A stretch of DNA of 44,380 nucleotides from Nocardia donostiensis (GTDB taxonomy: Bacteria; Actinomycetota; Actinomycetes; Mycobacteriales; Mycobacteriaceae): positions 1 through 44,380 of the forward strand of contig NZ_MUKP01000039.1 of NCBI RefSeq assembly GCF_002081715.1, in the 5' to 3' direction. The notes under the pieces were generated by a model that did no database searches, was not told the DNA's origin, and saw only the letters and a program-made list of their open reading frames with translations. The position numbers and the translations under genes are program-made. Within the stretch, counting starts at the first letter, position 1; each line of letters starts with the position of its first letter. This document shows positions 16,485 to 24,744 of this stretch, piece after piece.

Positions 16485-16532
16485 CGAAGACGGCAATCAC
16501 CCGGTTCACAGATCGGGGGTTTGCCGTCTTCG
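16485..16532. terminator. Bidirectional hairpin terminator
   Basis: A perfect 12-base inverted repeat, CGAAGACGGCAA (16485-16496) and TTGCCGTCTTCG (16521-16532), with a 24-base loop. It lies between the convergent csbD copy 2 and the GT9 gene and can serve both strands. Confidence 0.8.
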
Positions 16533-16550
16533 TCGTGTGCGGTGCGCTGG

Positions 16551-17507
16551 TCAGTGGGCAGGCTGGGATGTGGTGTCCAGCTGTTCTTCCACGGCGGCGA
16601 GCACCTCGTCGGTGGTGACGGCGAGTAGACCGGGATCGGGAGTGGGGGCATGCGGGTCGCCGATATGGCCGGCCCAGAGGGCGCGGTGCTGTTCGCGGTA
16701 CGGCGGCGGGCCCCACCACGACGGGGGGTTCGGCCCGAACACCAGCACCGACGGGGTGCCGAAGGCGGTCGCCAGGTGCCCGACTCCGGTGTCATTGCTG
16801 ATCAGCAGGCTCGCGTGCGCGATGGTGGCCGCGAGTTCGTCCAGGGTCAGGTCGCAGGCGAGCGTCGCGGCCGGGTCGAGGCCGGCGTGTGCGGCGACCG
16901 CACGGGCCAGGCGGCGTTCCCTGGCATCGCCGGTGACGAGCACCCGGTATCCTTTCTGGTTCAGATGTGCGGCGAGTACGGCAAAACGCTCCGCAGGCCA
17001 ACGCCGAGCCGCCGAACTTCCGCCGGGGTGGATGACCACGGTGGTGTCGTAGGGCCGGAGTCGTCCGGACGGCGGCTCCGGGGGTTCCAGCGCCAGCTGT
17101 GCGGGGTCGGCGGGGATTCCGGCGGAGGCGAGCAGCAGGCACCAGCGCTGGGTTTCGTGGATATCGTCGGGCCAGCCCGGGCCCGGGATATCCGGGTATC
17201 CCGGGTGACCGAAGGTGATCAGGCGTTCCGGTGCGGTGCCGAGCAGATCGGCGATGCTCTGCGGGCCGCGTCCGTGCAGGTTCACCGCCACCTCGGGCGG
17301 CGGGCCGGGCCAGCGCAGTGCGCCGAGCGACGGGGTGGGATGCAGGTGAGCGTCGAGCGCGGCTCGGTCCAGGATCGGCCGCAGCCAGCCGGGCGCGGCG
17401 AGCACCAGGTGCTGGTGTGGGTAGGCGGCTCGGAGTCCGCGCAGGGCCGGTAGCGCGGTCAGCAGGTCACCGAGTCCGAGTGCGCGCAGGACCAGAACCG
17501 TGCTCAC
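16551..17507 (-). CDS. GT9 (heptosyltransferase-like) glycosyltransferase 1
   Basis: A 318-residue member of glycosyltransferase family 9, the ADP-heptose:lipopolysaccharide heptosyltransferase family. The N-terminal domain begins STVLVLRALGLGDLLTALPA, the typical RxxxLGD motif. The C-terminal nucleotide-binding half has VVIHPGGSSAARRWPAERFA and LISNDTGVGHLATAFGTPSVLVFGP. It would transfer a heptose or similar sugar to an acceptor on the cytoplasmic side. The start is the GTG at 17507 inside GTGA, overlapping the kinase stop; the open frame runs further but without similarity. It is the last gene of the gmhB-gmhA-kinase-GT9 operon, so ADP-heptose is the likely donor (inference). Confidence 0.88.
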   Translation of the reverse strand: MSTVLVLRALGLGDLLTALPALRGLRAAYPHQHLVLAAPGWLRPILDRAALDAHLHPTPSLGALRWPGPPPEVAVNLHGRGPQSIADLLGTAPERLITFGHPGYPDIPGPGWPDDIHETQRWCLLLASAGIPADPAQLALEPPEPPSGRLRPYDTTVVIHPGGSSAARRWPAERFAVLAAHLNQKGYRVLVTGDARERRLARAVAAHAGLDPAATLACDLTLDELAATIAHASLLISNDTGVGHLATAFGTPSVLVFGPNPPSWWGPPPYREQHRALWAGHIGDPHAPTPDPGLLAVTTDEVLAAVEEQLDTTSQPAH

Positions 17508-18730
17508 CGGTGCTCCGGTTCCGCGTCGCCGCCGTCCGCGTGGTCTGCGCAGGGCAGGTGGGGGGTGTGCGTCGGGGGCGCGGCGGAGTGCTGTTCGGGC
17601 GCTGCTGGAAGCGACGCCGGCCTCGTCCGGGCGGGCGTCGGGTTGTGGGTCTCGTGCCGGGCGCATTGCGTTTCGGTGGCCTCGGACCGGGTGCGTGGGC
17701 TTCGACCGATCGGTGTGACGATGGTCGCAGAGATGCCGGGGCCCGGCTGCGTGTTGCTTGGGTCGGGGACGGCGAGGGCGGCAGCCGCACCCGAGGAGAC
17801 GAATTCTGCGGCGGCCGCCACCGCGTGCTCTACTGCGGCTTCGATGGCGGCTCCGGCGGCGAGGGCGGCGGTGGCGGCAGTGGCGAAGCGATCGCCTGCA
17901 CCGCAGGTGTCGGTGATCCGGGCGGCGCGCAGTTCGGTGGGGATGGGGACTTGGCGAGGATCGGGCGAGCTCTGCTGATAGACGACCGCGCCCTCGGCGC
18001 CGAGGGTGATCGCGATCGCGCGGGCGGACCAGCGGCGGGCGAGGTCGCGGGCTCGGTCGCCGAGGTCGTGGCCTCGCCCACCGTCGGGGGCGAGTTGCTC
18101 GGCTTCGGATCTGTTCGGGGTGGCCAGGGTGGCGCCCGGCACGGGCGTGGGGCCGCGCGGGTGCGGGTCCCACACCACCGGTATCTGCCCGCCCAGTGCC
18201 GCCAATATCGCGCGCAACTGCGGATGGTCGGCAACACCGCGGCCGTAGTCGGCCACCAGGATGGCGCGGGCACCGGACAGCGCGGCTCGTACCGTCTCGG
18301 GCAGCAGGTCGGGGCGCAGGCGCCCGTCACCGAAATCGAGGCGGGTGATCGGGGCGGGCGCGTCGGCGGCAGCGGGCCCCGCCCACGGGCCGTGGGCCCG
18401 TACCCGCTCCTTGCAGACAGTGCTACCCGTCACGGGCAACGCCAGCGTGTGCACCCGTTCGTCCAGCAGACGGCGCAGCAGAACACCCGCGTCGTCGTCG
18501 GCGAAACCGCCGATGAGGACGGTGTCGCCGTCCTGTGCGGCCAGGAGCCCCGCCAGCCCGGCACCGCCGGGGCGGTAGGTTTTCGCGGCCACATCGACAA
18601 CGGGGACTGCGGCGTCGGGACTGCAACGATCGGCCCGGCCCTCGATGTCGATATCGAGCAGCACATCGCCGACCACGACGAGCGGGCCATGCCGCGGCAT
18701 CGACCCGTTCCCGTTCCCGGCAGCGGTCAC
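17504..18730 (-). CDS. PfkB-family sugar kinase, HldA/RfaE kinase-like
   Basis: A 408-residue ribokinase-fold enzyme resembling the kinase half of HldE, which phosphorylates D-glycero-manno-heptose 7-phosphate at C1. Motifs are PLVVVGDVLLDIDIEG with RADRCSPDAAVPVVDV, the GG motif YRPGGAGLAGLLAA, and the catalytic DTCGAGDRFATAA signature. The adenylyltransferase half found in HldE is absent. Instead, the last 80 or so residues form a Pro/Thr/His-rich tail with no recognisable domain. The start is the GTG at 18730 overlapping the gmhA stop. The context (gmhA, gmhB, GT9) supports heptose phosphate as substrate. A different sugar kinase role is possible. Confidence 0.85.
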   Translation of the reverse strand: MTAAGNGNGSMPRHGPLVVVGDVLLDIDIEGRADRCSPDAAVPVVDVAAKTYRPGGAGLAGLLAAQDGDTVLIGGFADDDAGVLLRRLLDERVHTLALPVTGSTVCKERVRAHGPWAGPAAADAPAPITRLDFGDGRLRPDLLPETVRAALSGARAILVADYGRGVADHPQLRAILAALGGQIPVVWDPHPRGPTPVPGATLATPNRSEAEQLAPDGGRGHDLGDRARDLARRWSARAIAITLGAEGAVVYQQSSPDPRQVPIPTELRAARITDTCGAGDRFATAATAALAAGAAIEAAVEHAVAAAAEFVSSGAAAALAVPDPSNTQPGPGISATIVTPIGRSPRTRSEATETQCARHETHNPTPARTRPASLPAAPEQHSAAPPTHTPHLPCADHADGGDAEPEHR

Positions 18731-19410
18731 GAATGCACCTCTAGCGCGGCTTCCAAGGCGGTGCACAGGGCATGCACCAGTACCAGGTGCATTTCCTGCA
18801 CGGTCGCCACCGTGGGCGCTTCGACCGCGATGGCTTCGTCGCAGAGCGCGGCGAGCGGGTTGGGTGACGGGCCGGTCATCGCCCAGGTGTGCAGGCCGAT
18901 CTCGTGCCCGGCTTTGGCGGCGGCGACGACATTGGCGCTGGCGCCGCTGGTGGACAGGGCGACCAACACATCGCCGGGCCTGCCGTGGGCCCGCAGCGGC
19001 CGGGCGAACATCTCCTCTAGACCGTAATCATTGACGATCGCGGTGGTGCTGGAGGTATCGGCGTGTAAGGCGACGGCCGACAGCGGCCGACGTTCGGCAC
19101 GGAAACGCCCGGTCAGTTCCGCTGTCAGATGCTGGGCTTCGGCGGCGCTGCCGCCGTTACCGCAGGCAAAGAGCCTGCCGCCGTCCTCGTATACCCGCGC
19201 CAACTGTTCCCCCCAGGAACGCACCTGCGCACAGGCCGTGCCGAGGTTGGTCTGCAACGCGGTGCGCAGCGCGGTGAAATGCTGTTCGAGTTCGGCGTCG
19301 GCAGCCGGGCGGCGCGGATAGGTCACGGCAGCTGGATCCGGGGGGGCCGGTTTCTTGCCGTTCCGCCTGCCGACGGCCGGGTTTCCGGTGGAGGTGTCCA
19401 TGGTGCTCAC
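18727..19410 (-). CDS. gmhA: Sedoheptulose 7-phosphate (phosphoheptose) isomerase
   Basis: A 227-residue SIS-domain isomerase. After about 40 poorly structured residues come EQLARVYEDGGRLFACGNGG and SAAEAQHLTAELTGRF (the phosphate-binding GNGGS-A), HADTSSTTAIVNDYG, and VALSTSGASANVVAAAKAG. These are the GmhA hallmarks. It converts sedoheptulose 7-phosphate to D-glycero-D-manno-heptose 7-phosphate, the first step of nucleotide-heptose synthesis. The start is the GTG at 19410 in GTGA over the gmhB stop. The N-terminal extension is unusual in length. Confidence 0.92.
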   Translation of the reverse strand: MSTMDTSTGNPAVGRRNGKKPAPPDPAAVTYPRRPAADAELEQHFTALRTALQTNLGTACAQVRSWGEQLARVYEDGGRLFACGNGGSAAEAQHLTAELTGRFRAERRPLSAVALHADTSSTTAIVNDYGLEEMFARPLRAHGRPGDVLVALSTSGASANVVAAAKAGHEIGLHTWAMTGPSPNPLAALCDEAIAVEAPTVATVQEMHLVLVHALCTALEAALEVHS

Positions 19411-19991
19411 AGTGGTTCGTCCTTCCTGTGCGCGCCCGCAAGGGCTATGCCGACGGCCGAGGTGAGGTCGGAGGCGACCGCGGCGTTGCGTTCGGCGAAA
19501 GCGATTTCGGCGCGGCGGGTGCGTTCGGTCGGCACCAGCACCGCGCCTGCTCCGGCCGCCAGCGCCGCCTCGATATCGGAACCGATGTCGCCGATCACCA
19601 CGCAGCGGCCCGGGGCGACGCCGAGTGCGGCGGCCGCGGCCAGCACGAGCCCGGGTTCGGGTTTGCGGCAGCGGCAGCCATCTGCGTGTCCGTGCACGCA
19701 GATCTGCCAGGTGTCGAACGGTCCGAGCAGTTCCTCCACCCGGGCGTTGACCGCCGCCAGTTCAGCGGGGGATATCAGCCCTGAGGCGACACCGGACTGG
19801 TTGCTGACCACGCCGGTCCGTATTCCGGCCCGGCGTAGCTTGCGCAACTGGGTTCGCGCTGCCGGGACCGGACACACCAGTGCGGGGTCGGAAATGTAGC
19901 CGGTATCGGCGATCAGGGTGTCGTCGCGGTCGAACAGCACGGCCGCAGGGCGCCGGGCGGGCGGGTCGAGACGAACTGCTGAATTGTGCAT
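19407..19991 (-). CDS. gmhB: D-glycero-heptose 1,7-bisphosphate 7-phosphatase (HAD)
   Basis: A 194-residue HAD phosphatase. The nucleophile motif LFDRDDTLIADTGYI has Asp21 and Asp23, with VVSNQSGVASG (motif II) and RCVVIGDIGSDIEAA (motif IV). The zinc-binding cluster C98-x-H100 ... C106-x-C108 just before RKPEPGL is the mark of GmhB/histidinol-phosphatase-type members. With gmhA downstream, removal of the C7 phosphate from heptose bisphosphate is the expected role. The ATG at 19991 has a strong GAAAGGAG site six bases upstream; upstream in-frame codons are rejected. It is the first gene of a four-gene overlapping operon behind a SigF-like promoter. Confidence 0.9.
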   Translation of the reverse strand: MHNSAVRLDPPARRPAAVLFDRDDTLIADTGYISDPALVCPVPAARTQLRKLRRAGIRTGVVSNQSGVASGLISPAELAAVNARVEELLGPFDTWQICVHGHADGCRCRKPEPGLVLAAAAALGVAPGRCVVIGDIGSDIEAALAAGAGAVLVPTERTRRAEIAFAERNAAVASDLTSAVGIALAGAHRKDEPL

Positions 19992-20109
19992 CGTGAGCTC
20001 CTTTCGACCGCCGGGTCTGCGCCTCGTGCGGCACGTGCCCGCGTCCCGCGAACCCCTGGCAGCGTCGCCGCACCCGGTGGGCACGGCCACTGCTTCTCAC
20101 GTCTGCGTG

Positions 20110-20134
20110 ATGCCCGAGAAGAAGCAGTTGAAAC
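20110..20134 (-). promoter_or_regulatory. SigF-like promoter for the heptose operon
   Basis: On the minus strand: GTTT (20134-20131), 15 bases, GGGCAT (20115-20110), one mismatch to GGGTAT. It would give a leader of about 110 bases before gmhB. Confidence 0.55.
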
Positions 20135-20156
20135 TGTTTTGCCGAACTCGGCGCGC

Positions 20157-20181
20157 GTTTACTCCCGAAACAGCAGGGAAG
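20157..20181 (+). promoter_or_regulatory. Weak SigF-like promoter before the pyruvate-oxidase-like pseudogene
   Basis: GTTT (20157-20160), 15 bases, GGGAAG (20176-20181). The -10 has two mismatches, but the same GGGAAG variant at the same spacing precedes the catalase gene. Confidence 0.3.
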
Positions 20182-20221
20182 CCTGTGACGCAGGAGCCGG
20201 AACCGGTCTCGAAGAGGTGCG

Positions 20222-21076
20222 ATGGGTGAGCAGACGGGCACGGTGCTGCTGCGTAGGCTGCGGCAGCGGGGTGTGCCGGGCTATCCGGGTGAGGGCATCA
20301 ATGGTCTGCTGGCCGTCTAGGCCGCCGGTATCGACCATCCGCAGTTCGTGCAGGCCCGCCATGAGGAAATCGGCTTTCGCTGCGGTCGGGTTCGCCGAAT
20401 TCTCCGGTGAGATCGGGGTGTGCGCGGCCACCGGCGGGCCGAGGGCGGTGCATCTGCTCAATGAGCTCTACTACGCCGAACTCGACCCTGGAACGCACGG
20501 CGCTCGGGGGTGCAGACCAGCAGGAAGTCGATCTGCCTGCTGCGTTCAAAGATGTGTGCGGGGCGTATGCGCAGCTGTGCGTGGCCCCCCAGCAGCAGCA
20601 GCCGAACGTGCTGGACCGCGCGATCCAGGTCGCGCTGGCCGAGCGCCCGACGGCGGTGATCGCGCCTGCCGACGTATCAGCTCTCGAGTACCAACCGCCC
20701 GAGCACGCGAGGAAGAACGTGCCGTCGAGCCTGGGGGCAGCACCGGTATACCACCGTGCCGGGGCCCGGCGGGGGTTGCGTTGCACGGCGGAGATCCTCA
20801 ACGCTGGTGAACGGGTGGCGATCCTTGCCGGACATGGCGCAAGTGGCTGCGCCGCGGAGCTGTCCACGGTGGCGGATCTGCTCGGCGCGGGGTGGCCGAG
20901 GTGCTATCGAAGTTCCCGGCCTCCCAAGCGTTTCCGGATGTGGACTACGCCGAGTTCGCGCGCGAGCTCGGCGTAGTCTTCGTCGGCGGCCCGGATCAGC
21001 TGCACGGGGCATGGTCGCGAGCATCGGCCGCGGGTAAGTCGTTCCTGCTGGATATCCGATGTAACCCGCACGTGGC
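20222..21076 (+). pseudogene. Decayed thiamine-diphosphate enzyme (pyruvate oxidase/PoxB-like)
   Basis: Remnants of a thiamine-diphosphate enzyme of the pyruvate oxidase/dehydrogenase type, spread over three frames. From ATG 20222: LRQRGVPGYPGEGINGLLAV, then an in-frame TAG (20318-20320) and HPQFVQARHEE. After a frameshift near 20370: AFAAVGFAEFSGEIGVCAA with TGGPRAVHLLNELYYAELD. Another shift and a short loss near 20490 gives QQEVDLPAAFKDVCGAYAQL, VLDRAIQVALAERPTAVIAP and GERVAILAGHGASGCAAELS. Then most of the central and C-terminal domains, including the diphosphate-binding GDG region, are missing, and the fragment jumps to a C-terminal piece at about 20892-21070: FPASQAFPDVDYAEFARELG and LLDIRCNPHV. 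It cannot make a working enzyme. The last bases abut the stop of the convergent lipoprotein gene. Confidence 0.88.
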
Positions 21077-21535
21077 TCAGCTGAAACCGGCCAGCGCCGA
21101 AGCGAGATCGGGGACTTCCAGCGCATCGAGCGCCTGCTGACGCACATCCGGGCACTGCTGTTCGGTGGCTGTGTCGACGACCGTTTTGTCCCGGATTATG
21201 GTGTCGTTGAGGCCGCCCTCGCGGGCCGCCCAATTGTGCACGGTGCCGTTGAAGGTGACCTTGGCGACCGTGGCGCCCTGGTCCTTCCAGGTGTCGATAT
21301 CGGCGCGCATCATATCGCAGAGCTGCGCGGCGGCCTCGGGTGTGATCTCGTCGACCGCGGGCGCTTCACCGGTGGTCTCTGGGCTCGGCATCGTCACCGA
21401 TGGTGTGACCGGGCTGGGCGCCGCATCATCGGTCCCGTTGTCTCCGTTGTCGCCGCAGGCTGCGCCGAGTGCAGCTGCGCAGAGCAGGCCTGCAGCGAAA
21501 AGGGTGCGTGTGGTCCGGTGCCGGTGCTCGGTCAT
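21077..21535 (-). CDS. Probable secreted lipoprotein, unknown function
   Basis: A 152-residue exported protein. The start is the ATG at 21535, with GAGGAGG a few bases upstream. The N-terminus HRHRTTRTLFAAGLLCAAA is a signal peptide, and Cys27 in LGAACGDNGDN fits a lipid-anchored Cys, although the -3 residue is Gly rather than Leu/Val, so the lipobox is imperfect. A Thr/Pro/Ser-rich linker (about 35-60) is followed by a globular helical domain of about 85 residues (TPEAAAQLCDMMRADIDTWK to ASALAGFS) with two Cys. This resembles short mycobacterial/nocardial lipoproteins of unknown role. It has its own SigF-like promoter at 21585-21609, inside the spacer after the GT9 gene. Confidence 0.8.
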   Translation of the reverse strand: MTEHRHRTTRTLFAAGLLCAAALGAACGDNGDNGTDDAAPSPVTPSVTMPSPETTGEAPAVDEITPEAAAQLCDMMRADIDTWKDQGATVAKVTFNGTVHNWAAREGGLNDTIIRDKTVVDTATEQQCPDVRQQALDALEVPDLASALAGFS

Positions 21536-21584
21536 TGTTTTCCTCCTCGGAGACCGCGTCGCGGTGGGTGTTCTCCCGGCCTGG

Positions 21585-21609
21585 ATACCCGGCGCCGGTG
21601 GCCTCAATC
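21585..21609 (-). promoter_or_regulatory. SigF-like promoter for the lipoprotein gene
   Basis: On the minus strand: GATT (21609-21606), 15 bases, GGGTAT (21590-21585). The -10 is perfect. The leader would be about 43 bases. The -35 overlaps the last two bases of the upstream GT9 gene, so this is an internal promoter of the larger block. Confidence 0.7.
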
Positions 21610-22615
21610 AGCGGCCGGAGTCGATCAGTTTGCCCACTGCTTCCACCACCGCCTGTTCCGGAATCTCGTCCAGGCAGGGATGTCCGGGCACCGGGCACCG
21701 CCGCGCCCGGGAATTCGCACACGGTGCGTTCTGGTCGCCGAGCACGATCGCAGGCACCCCGTGTGGCGCCCACCGCAGTGCAGGCACCACTGGAGCGAAC
21801 AGCGACACCACCGGGGTGCCGACCGCGGCCGCCAGATGCGCCGCCGCGGTATTGGGCGCGACCACAACTGCCGCGTCCCGCAGCACCGACGCCAGACCGG
21901 CCAGATCCGTTGCCCCGCCCAGATCTACCGCAGACCTGCCCGCGGTGAAGGCGGTGAGTTCCTGTTCGGCGGGGGCACCGGTGACCAGCACTCGGTATCC
22001 GGCCTCATGTAAGGCTGCGGTCAGCGCCCGCGAACGCCGCGCCGACATCCGGCGTGCGGGCACGGCGGCGCCGGGATGCACGACGACATAACCGGGTTCG
22101 CCGGTCAGCTCGCGAGTATCGGGCAAATCCGAGCGCACCCGCAGCCGGTCGTCGCCGACGGGGAACCCGGCCGCCGCAGCCAGTGACAGCGCCCTGATCG
22201 GCTCGGGCACATCGTCGTCGACGCGATGGCGCACGTCCAGCAGCGAACCGGGATAGTCGACGCTGATAGCGCTGATCCGCGGAACCTGCGCCATCCGCAG
22301 GATCAGCGCCAGCGGCAGCGGCGACTGATGAAACGAGGTGAAGATCAGCGCCTGGTCCACGTCCAGCTCCGCGATGCGGGCGCGCAACCGCTCGACGTCG
22401 GCCGCGGTCGGCGCCGGAGCGTCGAAATCCACCCACCCGGCTCGGAATTCGATCACCCGATCGACCCCGGGCAGCAGTTCGGCCGCCGCCGCTCCCAGGG
22501 GACCGGCCAGAAATGTCACCCGTTCGGCAGCGTCGGCCACGGCCCGCACTGCCGGACCGGTCACCAGCACATCGCCCGCGCTGTCGAGCCGGGCAGCGAG
22601 CACATGTCCGGTCAT
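21608..22615 (-). CDS. GT9 (heptosyltransferase-like) glycosyltransferase 2
   Basis: A 335-residue GT9 enzyme. The N-terminal part starts HVLAARLDSAGDVLVTGPAV, the family's RxDxxGD motif. The C-terminal half has YVVVHPGAAVPARRMSARRS, the VVVAPNTAAAHLAAAVGTPV donor-site motif, and a late Cys-rich segment (CANSRARRCPVPGHPCLDEI) of the kind seen in Gram-negative heptosyltransferases. It overlaps the GT4 gene upstream by four bases (ATGA). No membrane helix is visible; it probably acts at the inner face of the membrane. Donor and acceptor are unknown. Confidence 0.87.
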   Translation of the reverse strand: MTGHVLAARLDSAGDVLVTGPAVRAVADAAERVTFLAGPLGAAAAELLPGVDRVIEFRAGWVDFDAPAPTAADVERLRARIAELDVDQALIFTSFHQSPLPLALILRMAQVPRISAISVDYPGSLLDVRHRVDDDVPEPIRALSLAAAAGFPVGDDRLRVRSDLPDTRELTGEPGYVVVHPGAAVPARRMSARRSRALTAALHEAGYRVLVTGAPAEQELTAFTAGRSAVDLGGATDLAGLASVLRDAAVVVAPNTAAAHLAAAVGTPVVSLFAPVVPALRWAPHGVPAIVLGDQNAPCANSRARRCPVPGHPCLDEIPEQAVVEAVGKLIDSGR

Positions 22616-23634
22616 GGGTTGCCGGGATGGGCGGCGACCTTATCGGTGAGCAGCCGGTCCCAGCGGCGGATGAACTCGTCTATGCCGTAGTTGGTCAGCG
22701 CCCAGTGCCGCGCCGCCTTGCCCGCGAGTTCGGCGAAGAACGGTTCGTGGACGAACTGCCGAATCCCCTCGGCGAGCACATCGATCTCGGTCGAGACGAC
22801 ACCGGCCTCGGCCGGAATCGACACCGGCGCTTCGGTGGTGGCGACTGCGACGATCGGCATACCCAGATACATCGCTTCCAGCACCGACAGCCCGAGCGAG
22901 GTCCAGCGCGGGGTGTGCACGAACAACCGCCTCCGGGCGAGTTCGGCGTGCAGGCGCTGCTGTGGGTGATCGCCCGCGCCGTGCACCCGTTCCGGTGGCA
23001 GCAGCAGCGAACGGTGCAGATTGTCGGTGCCGATCCCGTATACGTCGAACGGGGCGGCCTCCGACAGCGGGACCAGCAGATCGGTGCCGGTGATGCGCCA
23101 GCGCCGCACCGGTTCGTTGATGATGGTAGCGGCGCGGGCCAGTTCCCCGGAGTACAGATGCCCGGGATCGAGGATGCCGTGCGGGATCACGGTCACCGGG
23201 GCGCGGCCGTTGTCCCACATCAACTGGTTGAAGTGGGTGACGTGCACCAGCGTGATGTCGGTGCGGTCGGACACCGGATGCTGCGACAGCGCCGCATGTT
23301 CGCGCGGGGCGTTGTGCTCCACGTACACCGCGGGGATATCGACACCTGGTGTGCGGCGCAGCCACTGCCGGGTCAATTCCAGTTCGTGCGGTCGTTGTAG
23401 CACCACGACGTCGACCTGCTCGTCCGCCAGATCACCGGGGGCCACTTCGCGCGCGGTATCCGGCCACGGCCGCCCACAGCGCCCGAGCGCCCATTCGGGT
23501 TCGGCCGCATCGGTTGGCAGCAGATAGTTGTGCCCGCCGTGCACGAACGAGGTCATCCACGACCCGTGCACGTGCCAGACGAGCACGTTCAGCGGCCGCG
23601 GCTCCTGCTGGGCCGGATTCGTCGCAGCTTCCAT
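22612..23634 (-). CDS. GT4-like glycosyltransferase
   Basis: A protein of about 340 residues with a GT-B/GT4-like architecture. The N-terminal half opens LNVLVWHVHGSWMTSFVHGG with HNYLLP. The C-terminal half has VTVIPHGILDPG, a typical GT4 connection, and RRRLFVHTPRWTSLGLSVLE plus AMYLGMPIVAVATTEAP, which holds the E-x7-E-like donor-binding segment in weakened form. The substrate is unknown. The start is uncertain: ATG 23634 is used, and an in-frame GTG at 23652 is possible; neither has a clear ribosome binding site. It is coupled to GT9-2 downstream. Confidence 0.83.
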   Translation of the reverse strand: MEAATNPAQQEPRPLNVLVWHVHGSWMTSFVHGGHNYLLPTDAAEPEWALGRCGRPWPDTAREVAPGDLADEQVDVVVLQRPHELELTRQWLRRTPGVDIPAVYVEHNAPREHAALSQHPVSDRTDITLVHVTHFNQLMWDNGRAPVTVIPHGILDPGHLYSGELARAATIINEPVRRWRITGTDLLVPLSEAAPFDVYGIGTDNLHRSLLLPPERVHGAGDHPQQRLHAELARRRLFVHTPRWTSLGLSVLEAMYLGMPIVAVATTEAPVSIPAEAGVVSTEIDVLAEGIRQFVHEPFFAELAGKAARHWALTNYGIDEFIRRWDRLLTDKVAAHPGNP

Positions 23635-23674
23635 ATCCGCTGGGTGCCCCACGGGCAGCGGGTGAAACCGGTGC

Positions 23675-24430
23675 TCAGCCGGTCAATGCCGATTCCGCTC
23701 GCGCGGCGGCGCGCTGTGGCCGCGGTTGCAGTTCGTACACCGCGAAAGCGGTACGGATAACCGGTTGGGCCACATTGCGGACCCGGATACCGCCGGGAGT
23801 GGTGCCGCGTTCACAGCCCGAATGCGCATGCCCGTGCACTGCCAGATCCGCCCCGTAGGCGTCGATCGGCTCGCCCAGCAGATATGAACCGAGGAACGGG
23901 TAGATTTCGCGCGGTTCGCCGTGCAGGGTGTCGCTGGTGGGGGAGTAGTGGGTGAGCGCGATTGTCACATCGGTGTCCAGCTCGCCCAGTGCGCGTCCCA
24001 GCGAATCGGCCAGATCGACGGTGTGCCCCGCGAAATCGCGCATTATACGTTCCCCGAAGACGCTGGCGCATTTACCGGCGAACCCGCCGCCGAAACCTTT
24101 CGTCCCGGCGATGCCCAGTGTCTGCCCGTCCACCGATACGGTGGCCGACGTCCCTTCCAGCACCGTGATCCCGTGTGCCTGCAGCAGTTCGGTGATCTCG
24201 GCACCCGCGTCGCTGTTATGGTCGTGGTTGCCGAGCACCGCGACCACCGGGACGCCGAGACCGGCGAACTCGTCGGCGACCACCTCGGCTTCCTCCACGG
24301 TGCCGTGCTTGGTCAGATCACCGGCCAGCAACAGCACATCCGCCCGTTCGGGCAGCTGCCGCAGCGCAGGCCGTAACACCCCGCGCGAATCGGTACCCAG
24401 GTGGACGTCTCCGACCGCCGCGATCCGCAT
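23675..24430 (-). CDS. Calcineurin-like metallophosphoesterase
   Basis: A 251-residue metallophosphoesterase with all five blocks: MRIAAVGDVHLG (D8, H10), LLLAGDLTKHG (D38-like), VLGNHDHNSD, ALTHYSP, and AVHGHAHSG. It should bind two metal ions. The substrate may be a nucleotide, phosphoprotein or phosphosugar. The C-terminal tail is Ala/Arg-rich. It sits between the BON gene (29 bases upstream) and the GT4 gene (40 bases downstream) in a minus-strand operon. The start is the ATG at 24430, with AAAGGAGC just upstream. Confidence 0.9.
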   Translation of the reverse strand: MRIAAVGDVHLGTDSRGVLRPALRQLPERADVLLLAGDLTKHGTVEEAEVVADEFAGLGVPVVAVLGNHDHNSDAGAEITELLQAHGITVLEGTSATVSVDGQTLGIAGTKGFGGGFAGKCASVFGERIMRDFAGHTVDLADSLGRALGELDTDVTIALTHYSPTSDTLHGEPREIYPFLGSYLLGEPIDAYGADLAVHGHAHSGCERGTTPGGIRVRNVAQPVIRTAFAVYELQPRPQRAAARAESALTG

Positions 24431-24459
24431 CTGCCAGCTCCTTTTCGTCCGCGATGGCC

Positions 24460-24744
24460 TCAGCTCAGGTCTTCACATTCACCCGGCCCGCTCGACCCGG
24501 TGATGTGTACGTCGTTGTGGATGCGCGCGTCCGGAAGCAGTTCCCGTACCACGTCTTCGAGCATGCGGCGGCGTTCGGCGTTGCCGACTTCGCCGTCGAG
24601 CACCACTACCTCGCCGCGGATGCGTACCTGCACACCCTGCTCGGAGGTGCGGGGGTCCTCGGCGAGTGCGCGGTGCAGTTTGGCGGCGAGATATTCCGGC
24701 GGCTGAATCCGTGCGGCACCGGGTTCGTTCGATATGCCGGCCAT
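24460..24744 (-). CDS. BON-domain protein
   Basis: A 94-residue protein built around one BON domain: YLAAKLHRALAEDPRTSEQG, VRIRGEVVVLDGEVGNAERR (the conserved V-x-L-x-G-x-V strand) and VVRELLPDARIHNDVHIT. BON domains bind phospholipid or membrane components and recur in envelope-stress proteins. There is no signal peptide, so a cytoplasmic or membrane-face location is likely. The ATG follows the stop of the nucleotidyltransferase gene without a gap, so translation is probably coupled. The whole unit is behind the SigF-like promoter at 25339-25363. Confidence 0.88.
   Translation of the reverse strand: MAGISNEPGAARIQPPEYLAAKLHRALAEDPRTSEQGVQVRIRGEVVVLDGEVGNAERRRMLEDVVRELLPDARIHNDVHITGSSGPGECEDLS

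Noticed and set aside
20298..20867. Antisense open frame over the pyruvate-oxidase-like pseudogene
   Set aside because: The opposite strand retains recognisable pieces of a known enzyme. The antisense product is Arg/Ala-rich without structure.
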